Positions 49,362-60,774 are shown, counted from the first letter of the stretch. The stretch is 64,000 nt of DNA from Winslowiella toletana (GCF_032164335.1 NZ_CP134152.1:2170001-2234000), one strand, 5' to 3'. The notes: generated by a model not told the origin, from the letters alone. A program made the numbers and translations.

Positions 49362-50594
49362 TTATTTTGCCAGCGCTGAGCGTTGAGTGAAGGCGCGGGC
49401 AGATTCAAGTGTAAAATAAGAAACCAGCGTAAAAGTCAGAGCAATCATGCCGAGAATCAGATAGCTGTCAGCGAAGCCCATGCTCTTATACATATGACCG
49501 ATGCCGCTGGAGAGAAATATTTCGCTAAAGCGTTTAGAAAACTGGAAGCCAATTAAATAAACGGTGGCGGATAACCACGGATTAAAGTTGGCAGAGATAT
49601 ATTTCAGCCCGGCGACGAGGAATACCGAACTTTCAAATCCGTGCAGCATTTTCACCACGCTAATGGAGATCGGTCCGATGGCATAAGCTGAACCAATGAT
49701 GCGCAGGCTCATAATTATGCCGCAGTAAATCAGCGCATTTTTTGGGCCGATTTTATTGACAAACCAGGGCGAGAAGAACATCACCACCGCATCAAGAAAA
49801 ATCTGTGCGGTATACAGATACCCAAACACTTCTGCACCGCGCGCCTTGGTGACAAAGAAATGGCTGTAATAGATGGCGAACTGCTGATCGTAGGTTTCAT
49901 ACACCGCGCCGACGCCGACCATATACAGAGCGAAGAACCAGAATTTCCTCAATTTCAGTAAATTACGCACGTCATTAAGTGAGATGGGTGCCGAGGCTGG
50001 TCGTGCGGGACCGCTGCACATCGCCACGCGCGGCTGGGTTTTCCAGACAATCAGCAACAGTGCCAGACCCGCGAGGCTGGCCATCCAGAAGATATAATCC
50101 TGATTGATGCCGTACAGTTTACCGGCCATAAACGTGCCGATAGCCGCACCAATACCGCCAAACATCCGCGCCTTGCCAAATTCAAATCCGGTCATACGGC
50201 TGACCTTGTCGATATAGGCTTCGCAGACGCCGCATCCGGCACCAAATGCCATGCCGATATAGATCCCACCAGCGAAGGCACCTAATATCACATTGTATTT
50301 CAGCAACGGCGCAAAGATATAAATCCAGTAGGGGGCAAACAAAGTGATAATTATCGCCAGCATCCACATCAGATGTTTGCGGAATATTAATTTATCGGAA
50401 ATAAAGCCAAATAACGGTTGTACACACACTGAAACGATAGCGGTAAAAGAGTACACCAGTCCGACATCGGCATAATCAATGCCAATGGTGTCAGTCAGCC
50501 ATAATGAAAGATATGGATAACAACTTCCCCAGCCGATAAAGAAAAATAAGAAAAACAGGCAGCACATTAAATAGTTTTTTTCTATGCGAAACAT
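49362..50594 (-). CDS. LacY-like oligosaccharide:proton symporter
   Basis: 410 residues, 12 membrane segments, OHS subfamily of the MFS. LacY functional residues have counterparts: Glu126 (GVCEAYIDKVSR), Arg144 (GKARMFGGIG), Arg302 (IIMSLRIIGSAYA), His322 and Glu325 (KMLHGFESS). Glu269 of LacY is Ile here with an Asp three residues on (YTAQIFLDAVVMFF), as in sucrose-type CscB where the acid also sits at that place. So the substrate may differ from lactose. First gene of the operon transporter-GH42-AraC-like. Confidence 0.9.
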   Translation of the reverse strand: MFRIEKNYLMCCLFFLFFFIGWGSCYPYLSLWLTDTIGIDYADVGLVYSFTAIVSVCVQPLFGFISDKLIFRKHLMWMLAIIITLFAPYWIYIFAPLLKYNVILGAFAGGIYIGMAFGAGCGVCEAYIDKVSRMTGFEFGKARMFGGIGAAIGTFMAGKLYGINQDYIFWMASLAGLALLLIVWKTQPRVAMCSGPARPASAPISLNDVRNLLKLRKFWFFALYMVGVGAVYETYDQQFAIYYSHFFVTKARGAEVFGYLYTAQIFLDAVVMFFSPWFVNKIGPKNALIYCGIIMSLRIIGSAYAIGPISISVVKMLHGFESSVFLVAGLKYISANFNPWLSATVYLIGFQFSKRFSEIFLSSGIGHMYKSMGFADSYLILGMIALTFTLVSYFTLESARAFTQRSALAK

Positions 50595-50620
50595 GATCTA
50601 CCTCATTCCTGCGCAATTAA

Positions 50621-50687
50621 TTATTACCTCGTTTTGGAGACGCTAACTTAACGTTAAACGCCGCGGAAAATCTGGAGGCAGTCGCTA
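50621..50687 (-). promoter_or_regulatory. Predicted AraC-type promoter of the galactosidase operon
   Basis: On the minus strand TAGCGACTGCCTCCAGA (50687-50671) matches the araI1 half-site form TAGC-N7-TCCATA except for one base. A second TAGC begins 42 bp (twice 21) downstream at 50645. A -10-like TAATAA begins 61 bp after the first site (50626-50621), almost the araBAD spacing of 60. GAGG follows, then the transporter ATG. Read by eye; the middle half-site is weak. Confidence 0.5.
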
Positions 50688-50921
50688 CCGACCTGTAAAA
50701 ATCTGCTGCCCGCAGCAGAACTGTGAACGGCCTCACGATTCACCGTAAGGGTACAGCCCGTGCATTTAGGCTTTACGACGTGTAAGATGTTTGTCCTTCA
50801 GGAGTTTTTGCTTTTTGCTCACTTTTGAACCTGTGTACCGCTGGCGAGTACCAAACTGACAACTGTGAGTCGGTTTCAAGTCTCAAGTGCCTGAGGTATA
50901 TCAATAAACTATGATTTGTAT

Positions 50922-50942
50922 GTAACCTTGCGTGTGGGTTAC
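50922..50942 (+). promoter_or_regulatory. thrS translational operator (tRNA-Thr anticodon mimic)
   Basis: GTAACC, nine-base loop TTGCGTGTG, GGTTAC, just upstream of AAGGA and the thrS ATG. The loop contains CGT like the tRNA-Thr anticodon; in E. coli ThrRS binds this hairpin and blocks its own translation. The remaining leader (50690-50921) shows no gene. Confidence 0.82.
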
Positions 50943-50963
50943 CACTGCAATTAAGGATGTAAA

Positions 50964-52892
50964 ATGCCCGTTATTACTCTTCCTGATGGAAGTCAGCGTA
51001 CTTTCGATCACGCCGTCAGCGTGATGGAAATTGCTCAGGACATCGGTCCAGGTCTGGCGAAAGCCTGTATTGCTGGTCGTGTGAATGGTGAACTGGTCGA
51101 CGCGGTTGACCCGATTACCGATGATGCAAATGTCGCTATCATTACTGCCAAAGACGAAGCCGGTCTGGAAATTATTCGCCACTCTTGCGCGCACCTGTTA
51201 GGTCATGCAATCAAGCAGCTGTGGCCGGATACCAAAATGGCGATCGGCCCGGTAATCGACAATGGTTTCTATTACGACGTTGATATCGACCGCACCCTGA
51301 CGCAGGAAGATCTCGAACTGCTCGAAAAGCGTATGCACGAGCTGGCTGAGAAGAATTATGACGTCATTAAGAAAAAGGTGAGCTGGCAGGAAGCCCGTGA
51401 TGCATTTGCGGCACGCGGTGAAAGCTACAAAACCACCATTCTTGATGAAAACATCAGCCATGACGATCGTCCTGGCCTGTATCACCATGAAGAATATGTC
51501 GATATGTGCCGTGGTCCGCACGTACCGAACATGCGTTTCTGTCATCATTTTAAACTGCAGAAGACTTCTGGCGCCTACTGGCGTGGTGACAGCAACAATA
51601 AAATGTTGCAGCGCATTTACGGCACCGCATGGGCTGATAAAAAGCAGCTGGCGGCTTATCTGCAGCGTCTGGAAGAAGCGGCGAAGCGCGATCACCGTAA
51701 AATCGGTAAGCAGCTCGACCTGTATCATATGCAGGAAGAAGCGCCGGGCATGGTATTCTGGCATAATGACGGCTGGACCATTTTCCGCGAGCTGGAAGTG
51801 TTCGTTCGCACCAAGCTGAAAGAGTATGAGTACCAGGAAGTGAAAGGTCCGTTTATGATGGACCGTGTGCTGTGGGAAAAAACCGGCCACTGGGAAAACT
51901 ACAAAGAAGCGATGTTTACCACGTCATCGGAAAACCGCGAGTACTGCATTAAACCGATGAACTGCCCTGGTCACGTGCAAATTTTCAATCAGGGTCTAAA
52001 ATCATACCGCGATCTGCCGTTACGTATGGCTGAGTTCGGTAGCTGTCACCGTAATGAGCCGTCAGGCGCGCTGCATGGTCTGATGCGCGTACGTGGCTTT
52101 ACCCAGGATGACGCCCACGTGTTCTGTACTGAAGAGCAGGTGCGTGATGAAGTAAACAGCTGTATTAAGATGGTGTACGACATGTACAACACCTTCGGTT
52201 TTGATAAAATCGTGGTGAAACTGTCGACCCGTCCGGAAAAGCGTATTGGCAGCGATGAGATGTGGGATCGCGCCGAGAAAGATCTGGCGGAAGCACTGCA
52301 GGAAAATAATATCGAATTCCAGTATCAGCCGGGTGAAGGGGCGTTCTACGGTCCGAAAATTGAGTTTACCCTGCATGATTGTCTGGATCGTCCGTGGCAG
52401 TGTGGTACTGTTCAGCTCGACTTTTCCTTGCCGAGCCGTTTGAGTGCATCTTACGTCGGCGAAAATAACGAACGTCAGGTGCCGGTGATGATTCACCGTG
52501 CGATTCTGGGTTCAATGGAGCGCTTTATCGGTATTCTTACCGAAGAGTACGCCGGTTTCTTCCCAACCTGGCTCGCTCCGGTACAAGCAGTGATTATGAA
52601 TATCACTGATGGTCAGTCCGAATATGTTGCAGAATTAACCCGTAAACTGCAGAATGCGGGAATTCGTGTAAAAGCGGACTTGAGAAATGAGAAGATTGGC
52701 TTTAAAATCCGCGAGCACACTTTACGTCGTGTCCCTTACATGCTGGTCTGTGGTGATAAAGAGGTGGAAGCAGGCAAAGTTGCCGTTCGCACCCGCCGTG
52801 GTAAAGACCTTGGAAGCATGGACGTAAATGATGTTATCGAAAAGCTGCAGCTAGAGATTCGCAGCCGAAATCTTCATCAATTGGAGGAATAA
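50964..52892 (+). CDS. thrS: Threonyl-tRNA synthetase
   Basis: 642 residues, the E. coli length. N-terminal TGS domain ([18 protein letters not shown]), editing domain with [16 protein letters not shown], class II core motifs ([61 protein letters not shown]) and anticodon-binding domain. It charges tRNA-Thr and represses its own mRNA. Four bases separate its stop from the infC start. Confidence 0.98.
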   Translation: MPVITLPDGSQRTFDHAVSVMEIAQDIGPGLAKACIAGRVNGELVDAVDPITDDANVAIITAKDEAGLEIIRHSCAHLLGHAIKQLWPDTKMAIGPVIDNGFYYDVDIDRTLTQEDLELLEKRMHELAEKNYDVIKKKVSWQEARDAFAARGESYKTTILDENISHDDRPGLYHHEEYVDMCRGPHVPNMRFCHHFKLQKTSGAYWRGDSNNKMLQRIYGTAWADKKQLAAYLQRLEEAAKRDHRKIGKQLDLYHMQEEAPGMVFWHNDGWTIFRELEVFVRTKLKEYEYQEVKGPFMMDRVLWEKTGHWENYKEAMFTTSSENREYCIKPMNCPGHVQIFNQGLKSYRDLPLRMAEFGSCHRNEPSGALHGLMRVRGFTQDDAHVFCTEEQVRDEVNSCIKMVYDMYNTFGFDKIVVKLSTRPEKRIGSDEMWDRAEKDLAEALQENNIEFQYQPGEGAFYGPKIEFTLHDCLDRPWQCGTVQLDFSLPSRLSASYVGENNERQVPVMIHRAILGSMERFIGILTEEYAGFFPTWLAPVQAVIMNITDGQSEYVAELTRKLQNAGIRVKADLRNEKIGFKIREHTLRRVPYMLVCGDKEVEAGKVAVRTRRGKDLGSMDVNDVIEKLQLEIRSRNLHQLEE

Positions 52893-53447
<555 letters not shown>

Positions 53448-53517
53448 GCCATTCAAGTAGTTATCCGCGCAGCGTCCGCGCTGCACGGTAACTCGCCTGT
53501 CTGATTCATTTTATTAA

Positions 53518-53739
<222 letters not shown>

Positions 53740-53754
53740 GTAAATTTTTATCGC

Positions 53755-53880
53755 CTGACAGATTCCGCTTTGAGATAAGGCGGCACCTGAGCGAATCCCC
53801 TGAGCTTACATCAGTAAGCGACTGGGGTGAGCAAAGGAAGCCAACGCAGTCACAGAGCGAAAGATTAACGGCCAAATTCA
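53755..53880 (+). repeat. ERIC element between rpmI and rplT
   Basis: The core 53788-53832 matches both halves of the enterobacterial repetitive intergenic consensus: GCGAATCCCCTGAGCTTACA and CAGTAAGCGACTGGGGTGAG, forming its central inverted repeat (AGCTTAC/GTAAGC). The outer limits are estimated from the usual 127-bp length. The gap is 162 bp, against about 50 in E. coli, which the insert explains. Confidence 0.85.
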
Positions 53881-53901
53881 GAATATAAACAGGAGAGCTA
53901 A

Positions 53902-54258
<357 letters not shown>

Positions 54259-54326
54259 GTCAGAATATCCTGAAAACTTCGGGCGGCAGTCAACTTGCCT
54301 GCTGCCAGAAGGATAAAGGATAGGTG

Positions 54327-54354
54327 AAAGAGGGGGCTTGTCTCCCTCTTTTAT
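54327..54354 (+). terminator. Terminator after rplT
   Basis: AAAGAGGG, loop, CCCTCTTT followed by TATT. It separates the IF-3/L20 operon from pheMST; in E. coli read-through at this point is partial. Confidence 0.78.
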
Positions 54355-54451
54355 TATCTAACTCAAGCAAAAGATTGACATTTCTGCCTGCTGGCCTTTC
54401 AATAGAGCAACAGAAATTTTCCGACAAGACTCCTGATAAGGTAATGCAAGC

Positions 54452-54496
54452 ATGAATGCTGCTATTTTCCGTTTCTTTTTTTACTTTAGCGCCTGA
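54452..54496 (+). CDS. pheM: pheST attenuator leader peptide PheM
   Basis: 14 residues, MNAAIFRFFFYFSA, five of them Phe; the E. coli leader differs only at the last residue. Ribosome stalling at Phe codons in phenylalanine starvation allows read-through of the attenuator that follows. Confidence 0.95.
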   Translation: MNAAIFRFFFYFSA

Positions 54497-54543
54497 AAAT
54501 CGGGGGCTTTTGCGCAAGAGAAGAGAAACGAAAAATCGCGCTG

Positions 54544-54569
54544 AAAGCCTCCCACGTGGAGGCTTTTTT
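54544..54569 (+). terminator. pheST attenuator
   Basis: AAAGCCTCC, loop CACGT, GGAGGCTTTTTT: a GC-rich stem with T-run, 47 bp after the pheM stop and 80 bp before pheS. Confidence 0.9.
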
Positions 54570-54627
54570 GTTTCTGGCGAAATGATAATTGGACTTTTTG
54601 TCCCAACAAAAAACAGACCGGCCGTGA

Positions 54628-55632
<1,005 letters not shown>

Positions 55633-55647
55633 GGGCAGGTTATACCA

Positions 55648-58035
55648 ATGAAATTCAGTGAACTCTGGTTACGCGAATGGGTAAACCCAGCCATTAGCAG
55701 TGAAGCGTTGTCCGATCAAATTACCATGGCCGGGCTGGAAGTTGACGGTGTTGACGCCGTTGCCGGTGCCTTTCATGGCGTAGTGGTTGGTGAAGTGGTG
55801 GAATGCGGTCAGCATCCCAATGCCGATAAACTGCGCGTGACAAAAGTTAATGTCGGCGGCGAACGCCTGCTGGATATCGTCTGTGGCGCGCCAAACTGCC
55901 GTCAGGGGCTGAAAGTCGCAGTGGCGACCGTAGGTGCCGTGCTGCCGGGTGATTTCAAAATTAAAGCGGCGAAACTGCGCGGCGAGCCTTCTGAAGGCAT
56001 GTTGTGCTCATTCTCCGAGCTGGGAATCAGTGATGATCATGCAGGCATTATTGAATTGCCGGCTGATGCGCCAGTAGGCAGCGATATCCGCGAATATCTG
56101 CAGCTGAATGACAATACCATTGAAATCAGCGTGACGCCGAACCGAGCTGACTGTCTGAGCATTATCGGTGTCGCCCGTGATGTGGCGGTACTGAACCAGC
56201 TGCCGCTGAGTGAGCCTGCCATCGAACCGGTTGCCGCGACGCTGAACGAGACATTCCCGATTCGCGTTGAGGCTGGCGAAGCCTGTCCGCGCTACCTCGG
56301 TCGTGTGGTAAAAGGCATTAATGTGAAAGCCGCCACGCCACTGTGGATGCGTGAGAAACTGCGTCGTTGCGGGATTCGTTCTATCGACCCGGTGGTAGAT
56401 ATCACCAACTATGTGCTGCTTGAGCTGGGCCAGCCGATGCACGCGTTCGATCTCGATCGTATTGATTCGGCGATTGTGGTGCGTATGGCCGAAGAGGGTG
56501 AAACCCTGACGCTGCTGGATGGCAATGAAGTCAAACTGAACAGCGACACGCTGGTGATTGCTGATGAGAAGCAGGCGCTGGCAATGGGCGGTATTTTTGG
56601 TGGCGCGCACTCTGGCGTCAACGAAGAGACACAGAATGTCCTGTTCGAATGTGCTTTCTTCAGCCCGCTGTCGATTACCGGTCGTGCGCGTCGTCACGGT
56701 CTGCACACCGATGCATCTCATCGTTACGAACGCGGCGTGGATTCCGCATTGCAACATAAAGCAATTGAGCGTGCGACGCGTCTGTTGCTGGATATCTGCG
56801 GCGGTGAAGCCGGCCCGGTTATTGATGTGACTAACCAGGCTGCGCTGCCGAAGGCGGCCTCTATCACTCTGCGTCGTGAAAAACTGGATCGCCTGATTGG
56901 TCATGTGATTGCTGACCACCAGGTGACCGACATTCTGCAACGTCTGGGCTGTAAAGTGACCACTGGCAGCGGCGAGTGGCAGGCGATTGCACCAAGCTGG
57001 CGTTTCGATATGCAGATCGAAGAGGATCTGGTTGAAGAAGTGGCGCGCGTCTACGGTTATAACAATATTCCGGACGTGCCGGTGCATGCCAGCCTGGTGA
57101 TGACTAAACATCGTGAGGCCAATCTTTCTCTGAAGCGCGCTAAAGCGATGCTGGTCGATAAAGGCTACCAGGAAGCGATCACTTACAGCTTTGTTGACCC
57201 TAAAATTCAGGCGCTGCTGCATCCGGGGGAAGAAAACCTGCTGCTGCCAAGCCCGATCTCTGCAGATATGTCGGCGATGCGTTTGTCGCTGTGGAGCGGA
57301 TTACTGTCAGCGGTGGTGTATAACCAGAACCGTCAGCAGGGGCGTGTACGTCTGTTTGAGAGCGGTCTGCGCTTTGTTCCTGATACGCAGGCAAACCTCG
57401 GTATTCGTCAGGATCTTATGCTGTCCGGCGTGCTGAGCGGCAATCGCTATGAAGAGCATTGGGATCTGGCGCGACAAACAGTAGACTTCTATGATTTAAA
57501 AGGTGATTTAGAGTCTGTTCTGGATCTGACCGGTAAACTGGAGTCCATCGAGTTCCGTGCAGAAGCCAATCCGGCGCTTCATCCGGGGCAGAGTGCGGCG
57601 ATTTATCTGCGCGGCGAAAAAATCGGATTTATCGGTGTGGTGCATCCGGAACTGGAACGCAAACTGGATCTTAACGGTCGAACCTTAGTGTTTGAACTGC
57701 TTTGGGATAAGGTCGCAGACCGCGTGCTGCCTGAAGCGCGCGAGATTTCTCGCTTCCCGGCAAACCGCCGTGATATCGCTGTCGTAGTGGCTGAAAACGT
57801 GCCTGCAGCAGATATTATCACTGAGTGTAAGAAAGTTGGCGTAAATCAGGTAGTTGGCGTAAACTTGTTTGACGTGTACCGTGGTAAGGGCGTAAATGAG
57901 GGTGAGAAGAGCCTCGCTATCAGCCTGATTTTACAAGATACCAGCCGGACACTCGAAGAAGAGGAGATTGCCGCTACTGTTGCACGATGTGTAGAGGCAC
58001 TGAAAGAGCGATTCCAAGCATCCTTGAGGGATTGA
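55648..58035 (+). CDS. pheT: Phenylalanyl-tRNA synthetase beta subunit
   Basis: 795 residues (E. coli 795). tRNA-binding OB fold (about 40-145: [20 protein letters not shown]), B3/B4 editing region (about 210-390), B5 domain and C-terminal anticodon-binding FDX-ACB domain ([20 protein letters not shown]). It edits mischarged Tyr-tRNA-Phe. Fifteen bases after pheS. Confidence 0.98.
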   Translation: MKFSELWLREWVNPAISSEALSDQITMAGLEVDGVDAVAGAFHGVVVGEVVECGQHPNADKLRVTKVNVGGERLLDIVCGAPNCRQGLKVAVATVGAVLPGDFKIKAAKLRGEPSEGMLCSFSELGISDDHAGIIELPADAPVGSDIREYLQLNDNTIEISVTPNRADCLSIIGVARDVAVLNQLPLSEPAIEPVAATLNETFPIRVEAGEACPRYLGRVVKGINVKAATPLWMREKLRRCGIRSIDPVVDITNYVLLELGQPMHAFDLDRIDSAIVVRMAEEGETLTLLDGNEVKLNSDTLVIADEKQALAMGGIFGGAHSGVNEETQNVLFECAFFSPLSITGRARRHGLHTDASHRYERGVDSALQHKAIERATRLLLDICGGEAGPVIDVTNQAALPKAASITLRREKLDRLIGHVIADHQVTDILQRLGCKVTTGSGEWQAIAPSWRFDMQIEEDLVEEVARVYGYNNIPDVPVHASLVMTKHREANLSLKRAKAMLVDKGYQEAITYSFVDPKIQALLHPGEENLLLPSPISADMSAMRLSLWSGLLSAVVYNQNRQQGRVRLFESGLRFVPDTQANLGIRQDLMLSGVLSGNRYEEHWDLARQTVDFYDLKGDLESVLDLTGKLESIEFRAEANPALHPGQSAAIYLRGEKIGFIGVVHPELERKLDLNGRTLVFELLWDKVADRVLPEAREISRFPANRRDIAVVVAENVPAADIITECKKVGVNQVVGVNLFDVYRGKGVNEGEKSLAISLILQDTSRTLEEEEIAATVARCVEALKERFQASLRD

Positions 58036-58039
58036 ACCT

Positions 58040-58339
58040 ATGGCGCTTACAAAAGCTGAAATGTCAGAATACCTGTTTGAGAAGCTTGGGCTTAGCAAGC
58101 GGGATGCCAAAGAGCTGGTCGAGCTGTTTTTCGAAGAAGTCAGACGTGCTTTGGAAAATGGTGAGCAGGTTAAGCTGTCCGGTTTTGGCAACTTTGACCT
58201 TCGCGACAAGAATCAACGTCCGGGACGTAACCCTAAGACTGGCGAAGATATTCCGATCACGGCACGGCGCGTGGTGACGTTCCGCCCGGGTCAGAAATTA
58301 AAAAGTCGGGTTGAGAACGCTTCGCCAAAAGAAGACTGA
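58040..58339 (+). CDS. ihfA: Integration host factor alpha subunit
   Basis: 99 residues ([24 protein letters not shown]), with the DNA-intercalating Pro in [20 protein letters not shown]. Four bases after pheT, so it shares that transcript, as in E. coli. IHF bends DNA and would be needed at the sigma54 promoters seen in this window. Confidence 0.98.
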   Translation: MALTKAEMSEYLFEKLGLSKRDAKELVELFFEEVRRALENGEQVKLSGFGNFDLRDKNQRPGRNPKTGEDIPITARRVVTFRPGQKLKSRVENASPKED

Positions 58340-58352
58340 TTGACTCACCAAC

Positions 58353-58377
58353 AAAAGGCCGCGTAAGCGGCCTTTTT
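58353..58377 (+). terminator. Terminator after ihfA
   Basis: AAAAGGCCGC, loop GTAA, GCGGCCTTTTT, 14 bp after the ihfA stop. It marks the left edge of the inserted region. Confidence 0.92.
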
Positions 58378-58449
58378 CATGCCTGAAAAAAATGAAATGT
58401 GGATTATTTTAGAGTAGTTGCCGCACTGCAGCAGTGAGTTAAAAGGGTT

Positions 58450-58818
58450 TCAGAAAAGAAATTTCGCAGCAGTCATACAAAGAGCAGCCACGCCTATGAT
58501 GGTGGCAGCGATCCATTTTGTCTGGCCGCTAATCTCCTTATGCAAATCACCCTTAGTGGCGAATTCATTAGAACGGGCAACCAGCTCGGCAAGGCCAGAT
58601 TTTGTGGCAAACTCTTCGGAACGAATAGTCAGTTTAGTCAAATCCAGTTTAATCTGAGTAACGTCAGTTTCAAGCCTCTCGACTCGCTTCTCTAATCTGT
58701 CCATCATACCGCCTCCTCCGCTACCGCCGCCATGTTCATTAGGTGTTGGATTATCTTTAACACCAGAGTCTATTTTATTATCAAAAAGCCGTACAAGGTT
58801 ATCTTTTACAGTATTCAT
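58450..58818 (-). CDS. Small coiled-coil protein with C-terminal membrane anchor, unknown function
   Basis: 122 residues. Residues 20-38 are Gly/Pro-rich (NEHGGGSGGGGMMD); 39-95 form a predicted coiled coil (DRLEKRVERLETDVTQIKLDL) with a repeated EFATK module (SEEFATKSGLAE, SNEFATKGDLHK). The last 20 residues are a membrane helix (IAATIIGVAALCMTAAKFLF). AAGGGGGA lies before the ATG, and the start overlaps the stop of the gene in front (ATGA), so the two are one operon. Similar layouts occur in phage-borne small membrane proteins (XhlA type), but I do not recognise a family. It lies next to an integrase remnant. Confidence 0.72.
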   Translation of the reverse strand: MNTVKDNLVRLFDNKIDSGVKDNPTPNEHGGGSGGGGMMDRLEKRVERLETDVTQIKLDLTKLTIRSEEFATKSGLAELVARSNEFATKGDLHKEISGQTKWIAATIIGVAALCMTAAKFLF

Positions 58819-59177
58819 TTGGCGTCCCCCTTATTTTCAGATGGGAACCAATCTGTTTCCAACCAAAGAGATACTATGAAGGCCCAGTAATAGCTGGTGA
58901 AGCCGCAATTGGTACATATAACACGATACTCACAGTTGTTAGTAGTAGCGGGTTCAGACTCTTGAATTTTATAATAAGTTACGTATTCATTTGAGGTGTT
59001 GGATGACGATCCATCCAGGCTGGCACCGTGCACGACATTATTCACTCTGGGTACAAATAGATGGGGACTGCCGCAGGACAGACAACACTGAGAGCCATTT
59101 TTGGCACTCAGAAAGGCAGAAAAAACTTCGGGTGATATAAGACTGAGAAGCTTCGATTCATCCATGTTGTTATTCAT
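58815..59177 (-). CDS. Small zinc-ribbon protein, unknown function
   Basis: 120 residues from ATG 59177 (GGAG eight bases upstream). It has two CxxC pairs, CLSC at about 33 and CTNC at about 90, suggesting a zinc ribbon with a long insert (DGSSSNTSNEYVTYYKIQES) between them. The C-terminus is aromatic (YYWAFIVSLWLETDWF). No signal peptide. It heads a two-gene operon with the coiled-coil membrane protein. Base composition is more AT-rich than the flanking housekeeping genes, consistent with transfer. Function unknown. Confidence 0.68.
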   Translation of the reverse strand: MNNNMDESKLLSLISPEVFSAFLSAKNGSQCCLSCGSPHLFVPRVNNVVHGASLDGSSSNTSNEYVTYYKIQESEPATTNNCEYRVICTNCGFTSYYWAFIVSLWLETDWFPSENKGDAK

Positions 59178-59195
59178 CACATATGCTCCAATGGA

Positions 59196-59490
59196 TTAAG
59201 TTTTACTAAATCGTTCAGATAGTCCGGCGCGAAACGCACAAACTATCGTCTGTAAAATTGTGGAGCGCCCAAGAATTTTTTGCAACGATATGTTGTTGAC
59301 ACTGTTGATCATAAAGCGATCCGCAAACGTGTGGCGCATTACATGAGGTGCCTGGCCGGCAGGCAGGTCATGAACCAACGTTTTAGGCGTCTTGCGGACA
59401 TTAAGTCAATCAGCGGTCGAGAAGATTTGTTGCCCATCATAACCGTCCAGACTACAGAAAAAATCCCCGGCATCTGTAGAATGCGTCGTG
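59196..59490 (-). pseudogene. Remnant of a P2-type phage tyrosine integrase
   Basis: The frame reads KTLVHDLPAGQAPHVMRHTF then MINSVNNISLQKILGR, matching the C-terminal catalytic part of P2-like integrases (LPxGQATHxLRHSFATHFMINGG, LQRILGH). The HxxR box is kept, but the expected catalytic Tyr is Cys (TIVCAFRAG), the segment ends early, and an in-frame stop at 59408-59406 separates it from upstream integrase-like sequence. Only the last fifth of the gene is recognisable. It marks an old prophage or island insertion between ihfA and btuC. Confidence 0.78.
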
Positions 59491-59579
59491 CAGAACCAGC
59501 AGGCTGAATAGTTCTAAATGCTGCCGCATGACAGTGACATAGAAAAATACAGCCCCCACAAACCGGGCTGTAACACACT

Positions 59580-60104
59580 CATTAAACGCAAAAAAGATCG
59601 AGAAAGTTCGGCTTTTTCTGCGTCCGCTTTATCACGCCTTATCAAACGAACAGAACCATGTAGGCGTTAGCGGATCTTAGGCGTATGTGGCGCTAAACCA
59701 TATCCGGCTGCACAATTAGGATCTTGAAATTTGGCAAACGGCATTTTTCATTCTTTAAAAAATCCATCCTCTCTGGCTCAAAACCACCAAAATAATCAAA
59801 AACACTGCTTTATCAGGATTTAGTTGGCTAATTATTCTGGGGCGGGTATTATATGCACTATCTTAGCAACGTGAGGATGTGAGGCTGGTGCGATTGCCGC
59901 CGAAAACATAAACCCAATGACTTTCTCCAAAGGAATGCTCGTTACCCTTTCTACATCTCAATTCTTTATCACTGCGGTCATGGCCAGCGTTCTGGCATGG
60001 TGCAGCGAGCTATAGCGACTTCACAAAACGTTTAAAAACGACTTTTAGCACTGCGTTGCTGCGGCAACGGCGGTTAATCACGTGTTTTGTTTTGTGAGGA
60101 AACT
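59580..60104. other. Gap upstream of mdtJI
   Basis: 525 bp with no full gene. Left part (59580-59820) shows nothing I can assign. A possible -10-like TATTAT lies near 59846, and a short upstream reading frame (59917-60015) precedes mdtJ. This is probably the regulatory leader of mdtJI plus decayed island DNA. Confidence 0.55.
59917..60015 (+). CDS. Candidate upstream leader ORF of mdtJI
   Basis: 32 codons from ATG 59917 (or 26 from ATG 59935, which follows AAAGGA too closely) ending in TAG 90 bases before mdtJ: MTFSKGMLVTLSTSQFF and so on. In E. coli a short upstream ORF (mdtU) controls mdtJI in response to spermidine; position and size fit, but I cannot compare sequences. No strong ribosome site. 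Confidence 0.25.
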   Translation: MTFSKGMLVTLSTSQFFITAVMASVLAWCSEL

Positions 60105-60464
60105 ATGATCTATTGGATCTTTTTATCTGTCGCCATCGTTTGTGAAATTCTTGGTACGCTGGCAATGAAATACTCCAGTCTGCACGGCGGCATCAGCGGC
60201 CATATCGCGATGTATTTGCTGATCGCGGCGTCCTATATTCTGCTGTCTGTGGCGGTTAAACGTATTGCACTGGGCGTGGCCTACGCACTGTGGGAAGGGG
60301 CAGGCATTTTGCTGATTACCCTGTTTAGCGTGCTGATGTTCAGTGAATCACTGTCGCTGGTTAAAGTGATAGCGTTAATCCTGCTGCTGGCCGGCATCAC
60401 CCTGATTAAATCCGGTACTGAAATGCCTAAGCGTAAACGCAATGAGGTGAAACATGCAGGCTGA
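60105..60464 (+). CDS. mdtJ: Spermidine export protein MdtJ (SMR family)
   Basis: 119 residues with four membrane helices and the SMR Glu in [20 protein letters not shown] and [22 protein letters not shown] 60105 follows GAGGAAACT; the GTG at 60087 is rejected. MdtJ works as a heterodimer with MdtI to export spermidine. Its last 11 bases overlap mdtI. In E. coli the pair is at another map position. Confidence 0.93.
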   Translation: MIYWIFLSVAIVCEILGTLAMKYSSLHGGISGHIAMYLLIAASYILLSVAVKRIALGVAYALWEGAGILLITLFSVLMFSESLSLVKVIALILLLAGITLIKSGTEMPKRKRNEVKHAG

Positions 60465-60774
60465 ACATCTGCTGTACCTGTTGCTGGCGGTAGTGCTGGA
60501 GATTATTGCCAATATTATGCTGAAGAAATCGGAAGGTTTCCGCCGCTGGGGATATGGCGTGCTGTCATTACTGGCGGTATTGGGCGCATTCAGCGCGCTG
60601 GCTCAGGCGGTGAAAGGTATCGATCTGGCGGTGGCTTATGCGCTCTGGGGCGGGCTGGGTATCGCCGCGACCGTCGCCGCTGGCTGGATTCTGTTTAATC
60701 AGCGGCTGAACAAAAAGGGCTGGATCGGTCTGATTGTGCTGCTGGCCGGGATGGTGATGCTGAAACTGGCGTGA
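60454..60774 (+). CDS. mdtI: Spermidine export protein MdtI (SMR family)
   Basis: 106 residues, four helices, SMR Glu in [21 protein letters not shown] and the signature [22 protein letters not shown]. Partner of MdtJ in a paired SMR exporter; E. coli MdtI has 109 residues. Overlaps mdtJ. Confidence 0.93.
   Translation: MQAEHLLYLLLAVVLEIIANIMLKKSEGFRRWGYGVLSLLAVLGAFSALAQAVKGIDLAVAYALWGGLGIAATVAAGWILFNQRLNKKGWIGLIVLLAGMVMLKLA

Noticed and set aside
49362..50594. Loss of the LacY Glu269 acid as a sign of an inactive transporter
   Set aside because: CscB-type relatives also lack it and carry an acid three residues later, as here; it points to another substrate, not to inactivity.
56008..57222. 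404-codon open frame on the minus strand inside pheT
   Set aside because: It is antisense to a full, well-conserved pheT; the long frame is a codon-usage shadow and its product resembles nothing.
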